Assembly (NCBI GenBank): GCA_035627675.1
Contig: DASPLH010000254.1
Coordinates: 1-10,117, forward strand
Reading direction: 5' to 3'
DNA from: DASPLH01 sp035627675
GTDB taxonomy: Bacteria; Acidobacteriota; Terriglobia; Terriglobales; Acidobacteriaceae
DNA length: 10,117 nucleotides
Shown here: in pieces, positions 1-5,473 of the stretch
How the letters are laid out: each line of letters begins with the position of its first letter
How positions within the stretch are numbered: the first letter of the stretch is position 1
Position numbers and translations under genes: made by a program
The notes under the pieces: generated by a model
The model's input: the letters and a program-made list of their open reading frames with translations, nothing else
Databases searched by the model: none
Told to the model about the DNA's origin: nothing

Positions 1-210
1 AAGAAACGCCAGCGAGATGGTCGGCACGTAACCTTCTTCGCGCCGCAGGCTGGCCCAGAAAGCCGCATGAATGATCGCTTCAATCTCTTCGGCGTCGGGG
101 ACGGGCGCGAGATCGGTCACGCCTTGTTCACGGGCTTCCGCCACATGGCGCGCAAAGTGTGGTTGGACGGACACCGCAACGGTACCCGCCGGATCAGCAG
201 ATCGCCTCAT
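1..210 (-). CDS. N-terminal fragment of a conserved hypothetical protein (possible DACNV-type sensor domain), truncated by window edge
   Basis: Reading the minus strand from an ATG at 210 gives 70 codons open to the window edge, starting MRRSADPAGTVAVSVQPHFA and ending near EEGYVPTISLAFL. Codon use is GC-rich and natural, unlike the overlapping plus-strand frames, which read as arginine-rich shadows. The stretch around residues 36-66 (PVPDAEEIEAIIHAAFWASL followed by RREEGYVPTISLAF) resembles, from memory, the start of proteins annotated as putative sensor domain DACNV, which are linked to cyclic-di-AMP biology. I hold this loosely. No signal peptide is seen. No strong Shine-Dalgarno sequence precedes the ATG, and a GTG two codons upstream is an alternative start. 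It is divergent from the membrane protein at 443, across a gap full of repeats. Confidence 0.6.
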   Translation of the reverse strand, partial: MRRSADPAGTVAVSVQPHFARHVAEAREQGVTDLAPVPDAEEIEAIIHAAFWASLRREEGYVPTISLAFL

Positions 211-251
211 TTTCACGAGAACGAGTTTATCGCGAGGGAGGAGAAGAGGAG

Positions 252-349
252 GTTTCGGAGGTAAGCCGGAAGGTCCTTCGACTCGGAGGCGCATGGCGCC
301 TCCTCGCTCAGGATGACGGAAGGTGTCGGAGGTTTCGGAGGTTTCGGAG
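252..349. repeat. 9-bp GTTTCGGAG repeats, one single copy and a three-copy tandem array
   Basis: GTTTCGGAG occurs at 252-260. A three-unit tandem array lies at 323-349: GTGTCGGAG, then GTTTCGGAG twice. The array brackets the first copy of the 47-bp hairpin repeat (272-318). An 8-bp direct repeat, CGGAAGGT, also flanks the hairpin at 267-274 and 317-324. Read on the plus strand, the array would encode a Ser-Glu-Val repeat if the downstream gene began at GTG 323. I think it is non-coding, because a better start with a Shine-Dalgarno sequence lies at 443. Confidence 0.7.
272..318. repeat. REP-like 47-bp hairpin repeat, copy 1
   Basis: This 47-bp sequence recurs without a mismatch at 1166-1212. 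Its centre is a perfect hairpin, GGAGGCGC-ATG-GCGCCTCC, an 8-bp stem with a 3-nt loop. The outer arms (GTCCTTCGACTC and GCTCAGGATGAC) form an imperfect palindrome. The 3' arm, TCGCTCAGGATGA, appears a third time at 8766-8778. The arms match a dispersed intergenic repeat phrase I remember from Acidobacteriota and some other GC-rich environmental genomes. No T-tract follows, so it does not look like a standard intrinsic terminator. Confidence 0.8.
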
Positions 350-386
350 GGGAACAGCGGGTTAGCTCAGGAGGATTCGCACGAGA

Positions 387-417
387 TTGTTTCAGATCTG
401 CCTTCAGGTTCTACAAT
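387..417 (+). promoter_or_regulatory. Candidate promoter for the membrane protein gene
   Basis: A good -10 hexamer, TACAAT (412-417), lies 25 nt before the ATG at 443. Upstream is TTGTTT (387-392) with a 19-nt spacer; TTTCAG (390-395) with a 16-nt spacer is an alternative -35. The implied transcript begins near 424, which supports translation from 443 rather than from the GTG at 323. Confidence 0.35.
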
Positions 418-442
418 ATCCAGCGCACGAAGGGAATTACAC

Positions 443-1057
443 ATGCACTTCGATAAGGTGGGGCCGCTTGGATTGTGGAATCTGTTCGATGATGACTGGC
501 TAGGCACGCGCCGGGCCGCGACATGGTTCTTTGTGGCCAGCGTCGTGGCTGTCCCGACATATGCAGTGACCCTCGGTCTGGTTGAGACCTCTCGCCTGAA
601 ATCAGCAGACCACTTCATCTGGAGCCTATTAGTCATTCCGGGAGTTTTGTCTCTGTTTTTCGTATGGATGGGGATGTTGCGATATTGGGCACGTCGGGAC
701 CAGTCGGCGAAATGGATTAAGCGTCTCTGGTTCGTTGTCCTCGTCGGAGGGTTTTGGTATGGCGGGGCTCTATATTGCTGGTTTGCGTACTTACCGCAGG
801 TGATTCGATCAGAGCGGGGAGCACTAAGGGTTCCCGTCAGGAGTCATGTCGTTAGCGATAGCCCGATATTTGGCAGGAATCTAGCGGTTGCGTGGCTGGT
901 ATTTATTTGCGTTGTGCTGCTCGTGTTCGCCTTCCCGAAGTTCGCAGCATCTGTTTCGATCGTACCGATACTTCACGTTGCTTCGATCCTACTGGTGCTC
1001 ACATCGTTTGCTTGCGTGATTCGCTGGCTCTATCGCCAAGGCGTTGCACGCAAGTAA
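443..1057 (+). CDS. Orphan integral membrane protein with about five transmembrane helices
   Basis: This is a 204-residue protein of no family I recognise. Hydrophobic segments are visible at about residues 27-47, 58-79, 95-117, 147-166 and 173-193. They are separated by basic loops (for example LRYWARRDQSAKWIKR at about 79-94), consistent with an inner-membrane protein. There is no cleavable signal peptide; the N-terminus is short, acidic and tryptophan-rich (LWNLFDDDWLG). I chose the ATG at 443 because GAAGGGA (429-435) sits 7 nt upstream and a TACAAT box lies just before it. The frame is open back to a GTG at 323, but those codons run through a 9-bp tandem repeat. Codon use is noticeably less GC-biased than in the metabolic genes (many ATT, GTT, TAT, TTG and ATA codons), so it may be recently acquired or fast-evolving. 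It converges with the lyase gene at 1221. No function is proposed. Confidence 0.75.
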   Translation: MHFDKVGPLGLWNLFDDDWLGTRRAATWFFVASVVAVPTYAVTLGLVETSRLKSADHFIWSLLVIPGVLSLFFVWMGMLRYWARRDQSAKWIKRLWFVVLVGGFWYGGALYCWFAYLPQVIRSERGALRVPVRSHVVSDSPIFGRNLAVAWLVFICVVLLVFAFPKFAASVSIVPILHVASILLVLTSFACVIRWLYRQGVARK

Positions 1058-1068
1058 TGGTGAACTAT

Positions 1069-1093
1069 CCCACGTTAGCTTCGCGAACGTGGG
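1069..1093. repeat. Intergenic hairpin, CCCACGTT/AACGTGGG
   Basis: A perfect 8-bp stem (1069-1076 with 1086-1093) encloses a 9-nt loop containing CTTCG. It is followed by GCACC, as is the next hairpin at 1121-1152, so the two look like members of one repeat family. It starts 11 nt after the membrane gene's stop and could act as a bidirectional transcript end between the converging genes, although no T-tract follows. Confidence 0.6.
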
Positions 1094-1120
1094 GCACCTG
1101 CAAAGCGTCCGCACCAACTA

Positions 1121-1152
1121 CCCCACCCTCTCGCTTCGCGAGAAGGGTGGGG
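1121..1152. repeat. Intergenic hairpin, CCCCACCC...GGGTGGGG
   Basis: The left arm CCCCACCCTCTCGC (1121-1134) pairs with GCGAGAAGGGTGGGG (1138-1152) around a TTC loop, with a single bulged base. It ends in GTGGGGCACC, as does the hairpin at 1069. Placement between convergent genes suits a transcript-end or REP role. Confidence 0.6.
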
Positions 1153-1165
1153 CACCCGGACGGAG

Positions 1166-1212
1166 GGTCCTTCGACTCGGAGGCGCATGGCGCCTCCTCG
1201 CTCAGGATGACG
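1166..1212. repeat. REP-like 47-bp hairpin repeat, copy 2
   Basis: This copy is identical over 47 bp to the one at 272-318, including the GGAGGCGC-ATG-GCGCCTCC hairpin. It ends 8 bp before the stop codon of the minus-strand lyase gene. It is therefore the last structured element downstream of both convergent genes. Confidence 0.8.
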
Positions 1213-1220
1213 TGTGCTTC

Positions 1221-2192
1221 TTATCTCGCTGGCGTCGTCGCGAGCACGGTCGCGTCGCTGAGCTTTGCTCCGAAAGTTCTCAGGTACTTCATTCCTGTGT
1301 CGCACATGACGGTGACGATGGTTGCGTTGGGGCCGAGTTGTTCGGCGAGACGTAACGCGGCGATCACGTTGGCTCCCGTGGAGGTCCCGGCGAAAAGCCC
1401 CTCTTCGCGGGCGAGGCGGAAGGCCATCGCCGTCGCTTCTTCGGTGGAGACTCGCTCGATCTGACCTGCCACGTTGTCATTCCAGAGGGGAACGATGAAG
1501 CCTGCGCCGATGCCGTCGATCTTGTGTGCGCCGGGGGTGCCGCCGGAGAGGACTGGAGACTCGGCGGGTTCGACCGCAACCATCTTGATCGCTTCCTTGC
1601 GGCGCCGCAGCGCTTCGCCCGTACCCCGAAGGGATGCGGCAGTACCCACGCTCTGTACGAAGCCGTCGATCTGTCCGTCGGTCTGCGTCCAGATCTCGCG
1701 GGCAAGCTTGTCGTAGGCCGCGAGCTGATCGGTGTTCTTCATCTGGTCGGTCCAGTAGGCGCCGGTGTTCACGGCGACGACGCGCGCGGCTTCGATCATG
1801 TCACGCGTGAGTTTCTCGGTCATGCGTCCGCTGTCGCTATGAATGATCTGAAGCGTTGCACCTAGCAGTTTCATGTGGTCGAGTTTCTCGCGCGCGAAGG
1901 CGTCCGAGGTGACGATGTGGAGCGGGTACTTCTTCACCGCGCAGATCAGGGCGAGCGAGACGCCGGTGCTGCCACCCGTGTATTCGACCACCCAGCCGCC
2001 GGGCTTGAGGCGTCCGTCGGCCTCTGCCGCCTCGATCATGGCGAGCGCCATGCGGTCCTTCATGCTGCCCGTGGGATTCTCGCTTTCGATCTTGAGGAGG
2101 ATGCGGGAACCGTTCCCGGGCACGATATTGCGCAACGCAAGCAGAGACGTGTTGCCGATGCAGCCAAGGATGTCGCGCTTCGATGAGTTCAT
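1221..2192 (-). CDS. PLP-dependent cysteine-synthase-family lyase (TGGSTG subgroup)
   Basis: This 323-residue fold-type II PLP enzyme belongs to the cysteine synthase / cystathionine beta-synthase family. Visible features are the N-terminal GNTSLLAL (about 13-20), NPTGSMKDR with the Schiff-base Lys45, the substrate loop TGGSTG (72-77), SDAFAREKL in the middle domain, a phosphate-cup-like SVGTAASLRGTG, and a C-terminal CDTGMKYL. Canonical O-acetylserine sulfhydrylases have TSGNTG and GTGGT in the two loops. Both differ here, so it belongs to a side subgroup whose substrate I cannot name; a cysteine or cystathionine role is inference. The ATG at 2192 is chosen because family homology starts there and an AGGAAAGGA tract lies upstream. 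The longer frame to 2285 adds 31 residues unlike the family. It probably has its own promoter (2217-2245), since the upstream cold-shock gene has a terminator. Confidence 0.92.
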   Translation of the reverse strand: MNSSKRDILGCIGNTSLLALRNIVPGNGSRILLKIESENPTGSMKDRMALAMIEAAEADGRLKPGGWVVEYTGGSTGVSLALICAVKKYPLHIVTSDAFAREKLDHMKLLGATLQIIHSDSGRMTEKLTRDMIEAARVVAVNTGAYWTDQMKNTDQLAAYDKLAREIWTQTDGQIDGFVQSVGTAASLRGTGEALRRRKEAIKMVAVEPAESPVLSGGTPGAHKIDGIGAGFIVPLWNDNVAGQIERVSTEEATAMAFRLAREEGLFAGTSTGANVIAALRLAEQLGPNATIVTVMCDTGMKYLRTFGAKLSDATVLATTPAR

Positions 2193-2216
2193 GAGGCCCC
2201 GTGTCCTTTCCTGGCC

Positions 2217-2245
2217 AGTGTACGACTGCGGCAGTGAGCGGCCAA
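2217..2245 (-). promoter_or_regulatory. Candidate sigma70-type promoter for the PLP lyase
   Basis: On the minus strand TTGGCC (2245-2240) and TACACT (2222-2217) are separated by exactly 17 nt. The -10 ends 24 nt before the ATG at 2192, giving a leader of under 20 nt that contains the Shine-Dalgarno-like AGGAAAGGA. It lies just downstream of the csp terminator. Each hexamer has two mismatches to consensus. Confidence 0.45.
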
Positions 2246-2277
2246 GCTTCGGGCGGAGCGCCGCCATGGGGCGCGCA

Positions 2278-2310
2278 AACAACAAAAGCCCGGAACGTTT
2301 GTCCCGAGCT
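2278..2310 (-). terminator. Rho-independent terminator of the cold-shock gene
   Basis: On the minus strand AGCTCGGGAC (2310-2301), loop AAAC and GTTCCGGGCT (2296-2287) form a 10-bp stem with two G-U pairs. It is followed at once by TTTTGTTGTTT. It begins 22 nt past the csp stop. This is a textbook intrinsic terminator and separates the csp transcript from the lyase gene. Confidence 0.85.
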
Positions 2311-2332
2311 TTCGAATTGCGATGTGCCGGCT

Positions 2333-2533
2333 TTACAGGATCTGTACGTTCTCGGCCTGGAAGCCCTTAGGGCCTCTTGCGATGTCGAACTGCACGGCCT
2401 GGCCTTCCTGGAGGCTCCGGAAGCCGTTGGACTGGATCGCCGAGAAATGAACGAAGACATCGTCGCCTTTCATCCGGCTGATGAATCCAAAGCCCTTCGC
2501 GTCGTTAAACCACTTCACTGTTCCTTGTTCCAC
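2333..2533 (-). CDS. csp: Cold-shock domain protein (CspA family)
   Basis: This is a 66-residue single-domain nucleic-acid-binding protein, the usual length for CspA-type RNA chaperones that melt mRNA structure. The beta-barrel signature is intact: GTVKWFNDAKGFGFI (residues 4-18) with the RNP1 core KGFGFI, and DDVFVHFSAI with RNP2 (VFVHF, 26-30). The C-terminus EGQAVQFDIARGPKGFQAENV is typical. Translation starts at a GTG (2533-2531), with AAGG about 10 nt upstream (AAGGTACAAACACA before the GTG); no upstream in-frame ATG improves on it. It is monocistronic: a strong terminator follows, and a long non-coding stretch precedes it in which a structured 5' leader, common for this family, could lie. 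I could not pick out its promoter. Which paralogue it is cannot be told. Confidence 0.95.
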   Translation of the reverse strand: MEQGTVKWFNDAKGFGFISRMKGDDVFVHFSAIQSNGFRSLQEGQAVQFDIARGPKGFQAENVQIL

Positions 2534-2836
2534 TGTGTTTGTACCTTGATTGAATTTCTGCTGAGAAGATCGGTTGCTGCTGAGAGTGGGTGACGCGGAG
2601 ACTATCGGCGGGACCAGCTCAAAAACGCTTCGTTCAAACTTAGCCAGATAGTAATTAGATGTGATGGAAGGGACGAGGATTCAGCCCATTTGAGTTTCTC
2701 AGTTCTTCACGGCACAACCGGCTCTGGCTGGTGCGGATGCCGGCGCACACCCACACGGCTTTAACTCTTCCCGATTTGGGGCTTAGGTACGACCGGAGGC
2801 GTGTGACTGTCTTCCCGGTGGGCGGTTTGCAGAGTA
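2534..2836. other. Non-coding divergent region upstream of csp, no recognised element
   Basis: This gap of about 300 bp lies upstream of csp (minus) and of the carbamoyl-phosphate operon (plus). I see no ORF with natural codon use, no RNA gene and no clear promoter hexamers. It is likely to hold the csp promoter and an untranslated leader. Base composition is mixed, with an A/T-richer patch around 2625-2660. Confidence 0.5.
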
Positions 2837-2923
2837 GTCATTGATATGCATTCCGCTAGCGCATATACATTCAGGCTTACCGCGCCATATTCAGCGATAT
2901 ACATGCTCATGTATGTATATGCT
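2837..2923 (+). promoter_or_regulatory. AT-rich dyad cluster, candidate operator (ARG-box-like) of the operon
   Basis: An AT-rich island in GC-rich surroundings carries repeated ATATGCAT/ATATACAT/TATATG motifs. ATACATG (2899-2905) and CATGTAT (2908-2914) form a perfect 7-bp dyad. Against the 14-bp ARG-box pattern TGNATNNNNATNCA, two sites have one mismatch: CGCATATACATTCA (2860-2873) and TGTATGTATATGCT (2910-2923). GTCATTGATATGCA (2837-2850) has two and GCGATATACATGCT (2894-2907) has three. The last site and the one at 2910 are 2 bp apart, like paired ARG boxes. The island ends 160 nt before the first operon gene. ArgR control of ornithine genes would make sense but is inferred; the dyads could serve another regulator. 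Confidence 0.35.
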
Positions 2924-3083
2924 CCCGTTCTGGCACTGCGGCCATCTATTACCTAATTCGTTAGCACGAAACCCGCCCATTGCTCACCTTCCTTGGTGAC
3001 GCGCCTCACGGTTGCAGCACACAGCCGGGCCCAGCATGTCGGACCCAGGAAAGGTTCTGTCTGCCGGCGAGGTGATTATTCCA

Positions 3084-4430
3084 ATGAAACGCGTATTGAT
3101 CCTTGGTGCTGCTGGTCGAGATTTTCACAACTTCAACGTTGTCTTCCGTCACAACCGCGAATTCGAAGTCGTGGCTTTCACGGCCACGCAGATCCCCGAC
3201 ATTGCGGGACGCCGTTATCCAACCGAGCTGGCGGGCGCGATGTATCCGGGTGGGATCCCGATCGTGGAAGAGCGGGACATGGAGAAGACCATTCGCGAAC
3301 AGCAGATCGATGTCTGCGTGTTCTCCTACAGCGACGTGTCGCACGAGACGCTGATGCACCTTGCATCGCGCGTTGTGGCCGCCGGCGCGGACTTCTGGCT
3401 GCTGGGCGCGGCGCACACGCAACTGACGTCGAAGGTTCCGGTCGTGTCGGTGTGTGCGATACGGACCGGTTGCGGCAAGAGTCCGGTATCGCGGCGCGTG
3501 GCCAAGCTGTTGCGCGACACGGGCTGGCATCCGGTGGTGATTCGTCATCCCATGCCGTACGGGAATCTGGCGGCGCAACATGCGCAGCGCTTCGCGACCC
3601 TGGCGGACCTCGACCGTCACGATTGCACGATCGAAGAGCGCGAAGAGTACGAGCCGCACATCGCGGAAGGTACGACCGTGTACGCCGGCGTGGATTACGA
3701 AGAGATCATGCGCCAGGCCGAGAACGAGGGCGACGTCATCCTCTGGGACGGCGGCAACAACGACACGTCGTTCTATCGTTCGGACCTCGAGTTCGTCGTG
3801 CTCGACCCGCATCGCGTGGGACACGAGATGACGTACTACCCCGGCGAGGTCAACTTCCGCTCCGCCAGCGTGCTGGTCATCAACAAGGTGGATACCGCGA
3901 AGCTGGCCGACGTGCAGGTGTTGCGCGACCGCATCCGCCAGATCAACCCGGGCGCAACCGTAATCGAGACGGCGTGTCGCGTTTCGACGACCGAGCCGGA
4001 GATGATTCGCGGCAAGCGCGTGCTGGTGGTGGAAGACGGCCCGACACTCACGCACGGCGAGATGCCGTATGGCGCGGGCGTCGTGGCGGCGCGGCAGTTC
4101 GGCGCCGTGGAGATGGTGGACCCGCGTCCCTACGCGGTGGGATCGATCCGTGCGACCTTCGACAAGTTCCCGCACCTGGGCACGGTGCTACCGGCCATGG
4201 GTTACAGCGACACGCAACGTCATGAACTGGAAGAGACCATCAAGCGCGTGCCGTGCGACCTCGTGCTGGTGGCGACTCCGATTGACCTTGCGCGCACGAT
4301 CAGGCTGGAGAAGCCGAGCCTGCGCGTGCGCTATGAAGCGGAAGAGGTGGCGGAGGTCGGGTTCGCGGATGTGATCCGGCAGTTCACGGCCAAGCATCGC
4401 CCAACGCTGGCGGAGGCGGCGCGTGTATGA
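3084..4430 (+). CDS. COG2403 P-loop GTPase, cyclic 2,3-diphosphoglycerate synthetase-like
   Basis: This 448-residue protein matches the family annotated predicted GTPase / cyclic 2,3-diphosphoglycerate synthetase. Order of parts: an N-terminal Rossmann-like segment (VLILGAAGRDFHNFN, 4-18); AGRRYP and FSYSDVSHE further on; a P-loop RTGCGKS (127-133) that lacks the first Gly of the standard Walker A; HPMPYGNL; the acidic EEREEYEPHI; WDGGNND (221-227) as a Walker-B-like element; NKVD (267-270), a G4 guanine-specificity motif; and VEDGPTLTHG (316-325). The ATG at 3084 has GAGGTGA 8 nt upstream. The frame stays open to a TTG at 3012, but homology starts at MKRVLILG. The only characterised relative I know of makes cyclic 2,3-bisphosphoglycerate in a thermophilic methanogen, a solute not expected here. 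As first gene of a carbamoyl-phosphate operon, its role is probably a nucleotide-dependent step or regulation tied to that pathway. Family confident, function unknown. Confidence 0.9.
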   Translation: MKRVLILGAAGRDFHNFNVVFRHNREFEVVAFTATQIPDIAGRRYPTELAGAMYPGGIPIVEERDMEKTIREQQIDVCVFSYSDVSHETLMHLASRVVAAGADFWLLGAAHTQLTSKVPVVSVCAIRTGCGKSPVSRRVAKLLRDTGWHPVVIRHPMPYGNLAAQHAQRFATLADLDRHDCTIEEREEYEPHIAEGTTVYAGVDYEEIMRQAENEGDVILWDGGNNDTSFYRSDLEFVVLDPHRVGHEMTYYPGEVNFRSASVLVINKVDTAKLADVQVLRDRIRQINPGATVIETACRVSTTEPEMIRGKRVLVVEDGPTLTHGEMPYGAGVVAARQFGAVEMVDPRPYAVGSIRATFDKFPHLGTVLPAMGYSDTQRHELEETIKRVPCDLVLVATPIDLARTIRLEKPSLRVRYEAEEVAEVGFADVIRQFTAKHRPTLAEAARV

Positions 4431-4508
4431 GCAAACGCCAATCTCACACCATTGTGGCTGCTTATCGAAACGATCGCGAGGAGGCGGCACGCGTATGAAG
4501 AAACGCGA
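4412..4508 (+). repeat. Imperfect duplication of a translation-initiation region, 68 bp apart
   Basis: The 29 bp from 4412 (GGAGGCGGCGCGTGTATGAG onward) and from 4480 (GGAGGCGGCACGCGTATGAA onward) match at 24 positions. Each carries GGAGG, a 10-nt spacer and an ATG whose first residues are similar (MSKRQ and MKKRD). The first sits at the end of the GTPase gene and the second starts OTC. The offset of 68 bp is not a multiple of three. Confidence 0.65.
4427..4498 (+). CDS. Candidate 23-residue small ORF bridging GTPase and OTC genes
   Basis: The ATG at 4427 overlaps the GTPase stop (ATGA, 4427-4430) and the frame ends at a TGA that overlaps the OTC start (ATGA, 4495-4498). A GGAGG Shine-Dalgarno sequence (4412-4416) lies 10 nt upstream, the same geometry as for OTC. 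The peptide begins MSKRQSHTIV, ends EEAARV, and has four arginines in 23 residues. Translating it would couple OTC expression to the GTPase gene by termination-reinitiation, and an arginine-sensing leader peptide is conceivable. It could equally be a chance by-product of the duplicated start region. The predicted product resembles no family I know. Confidence 0.35.
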   Translation: MSKRQSHTIVAAYRNDREEAARV

Positions 4509-5469
4509 CTTTCTCTCGATTCGCGACTTCACGCCGCAGGAGATCCGCCAGGTGATCGACCTGGCGTGCCATGTGAAGTTCCAACCCGAGCAGTATGCGG
4601 CGGCGCTGAAGGGCAAGACGCTGGCGATGATTTTCGAAAAGCCATCGCTGCGGACGCGTGTGACCTTCGACGTCGGCATCCAGCAGCTCGGCGGGTTCTC
4701 GCTGTACCTGTCGCCGGCGGAGATCAACCTCGGCAAGCGCGAATCCGTGTACGACGTTGCGAAGAACCTGGAGCGCATGGTGCAGGCCGTGATGATACGG
4801 ACCTTCGCGCACGAGATCGTGGAGCAGATGGCGGAGTACGCGTCGATCCCGATTATCAACGGCCTCACCGACTACAGCCATCCGTGCCAGGCGATCGCCG
4901 ACTACCTGACGATGCTGGAGATCAAGGGCCGCGTGGCTGGGCTCAAGGTGGCGTTCATCGGCGACGGCAACAACGTGGCGCACTCGCTGATGTTCGCCGG
5001 AGCGCAGCTGGGAGCCCACGTGTGGGTGGCGACTCCCGAGGGCTTTGAGCCGAACGCCGCGGCCGTGAAGTGGGCCTGCGAGCGTGCCGCGCAGACGAAC
5101 GGTTCGTGCACGGTGACGAACGATGTGGTGGCCGCGGTGAAGGACGCCGACGTGGTCTACACCGACGTCTGGGCCAGCATGGGACAGGAAGGCGAGGCCG
5201 AGCAGCGGAAGAACATCTTCCGGCCATACCAGGTGAACAACGACCTGTTTCACAAGGCCAACCAGCACGCGATCTTCCTGCACTGCCTGCCGGCGCACCG
5301 CGGAGACGAGGTGACGGCCGATGTCATCGATTCGGCAAGGTCGTTCGTCTTCCAGCAGGCAGAGAACCGCCTGCATGCGCAGAAGGCGATCATGCTGACC
5401 TTGATGGAAGGTGTGATCGAGCACCCGAAGTCGGTCGTGGCAGCCGAGGTCCTGGCAACCGTGAAGTAA
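4495..5469 (+). CDS. argF: Ornithine carbamoyltransferase
   Basis: This 324-residue enzyme catalyses carbamoyl phosphate + ornithine = citrulline + phosphate in the cytoplasm, normally as a trimer. All family signatures are present: SLRTR (51-55) and HPCQ (129-132) for carbamoyl phosphate; the helical-swing motif DVWASMGQE (224-232) for ornithine; and HCLPAHRGDEVT (from 263) with the catalytic Cys264. FQQAENRLHAQKAI closes the fold. No knot-type acetylornithine features are seen. The ATG at 4495 has GAGGAGG 10 nt upstream; the 24 extra codons of the longer frame (from 4423) overlap the GTPase end and are not family-like. A small ORF bridges it to the GTPase gene. Beside carbamate kinase and ornithine aminotransferase it could run in the catabolic (argF-type arcB) direction. 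Sequence alone does not decide this, so the symbol is by reaction only. Confidence 0.95.
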   Translation: MKKRDFLSIRDFTPQEIRQVIDLACHVKFQPEQYAAALKGKTLAMIFEKPSLRTRVTFDVGIQQLGGFSLYLSPAEINLGKRESVYDVAKNLERMVQAVMIRTFAHEIVEQMAEYASIPIINGLTDYSHPCQAIADYLTMLEIKGRVAGLKVAFIGDGNNVAHSLMFAGAQLGAHVWVATPEGFEPNAAAVKWACERAAQTNGSCTVTNDVVAAVKDADVVYTDVWASMGQEGEAEQRKNIFRPYQVNNDLFHKANQHAIFLHCLPAHRGDEVTADVIDSARSFVFQQAENRLHAQKAIMLTLMEGVIEHPKSVVAAEVLATVK

Positions 5470-5473
5470 ACGG

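Noticed and set aside
323..442. Upstream GTG start giving the membrane protein 40 more residues
   Set aside because: Those codons translate a 9-bp tandem repeat and a probable promoter. The ATG at 443 has a GAAGGGA Shine-Dalgarno sequence at proper spacing.
272..1212. Repeats considered as a CRISPR array
   Set aside because: The copies are about 900 bp apart, with a gene between them and no regular spacers.
2931..2945. Possible sigma54 -24/-12 element (TGGCAC) upstream of the GTPase gene
   Set aside because: TGGCAC is present but the -12 GC/TTGC part is missing at the required spacing.
2993..4225. 410-codon plus-strand frame overlapping the GTPase gene
   Set aside because: The +2 frame is extremely Arg/Gly-rich, as expected for an off-frame read. 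The GTPase frame carries all conserved motifs.
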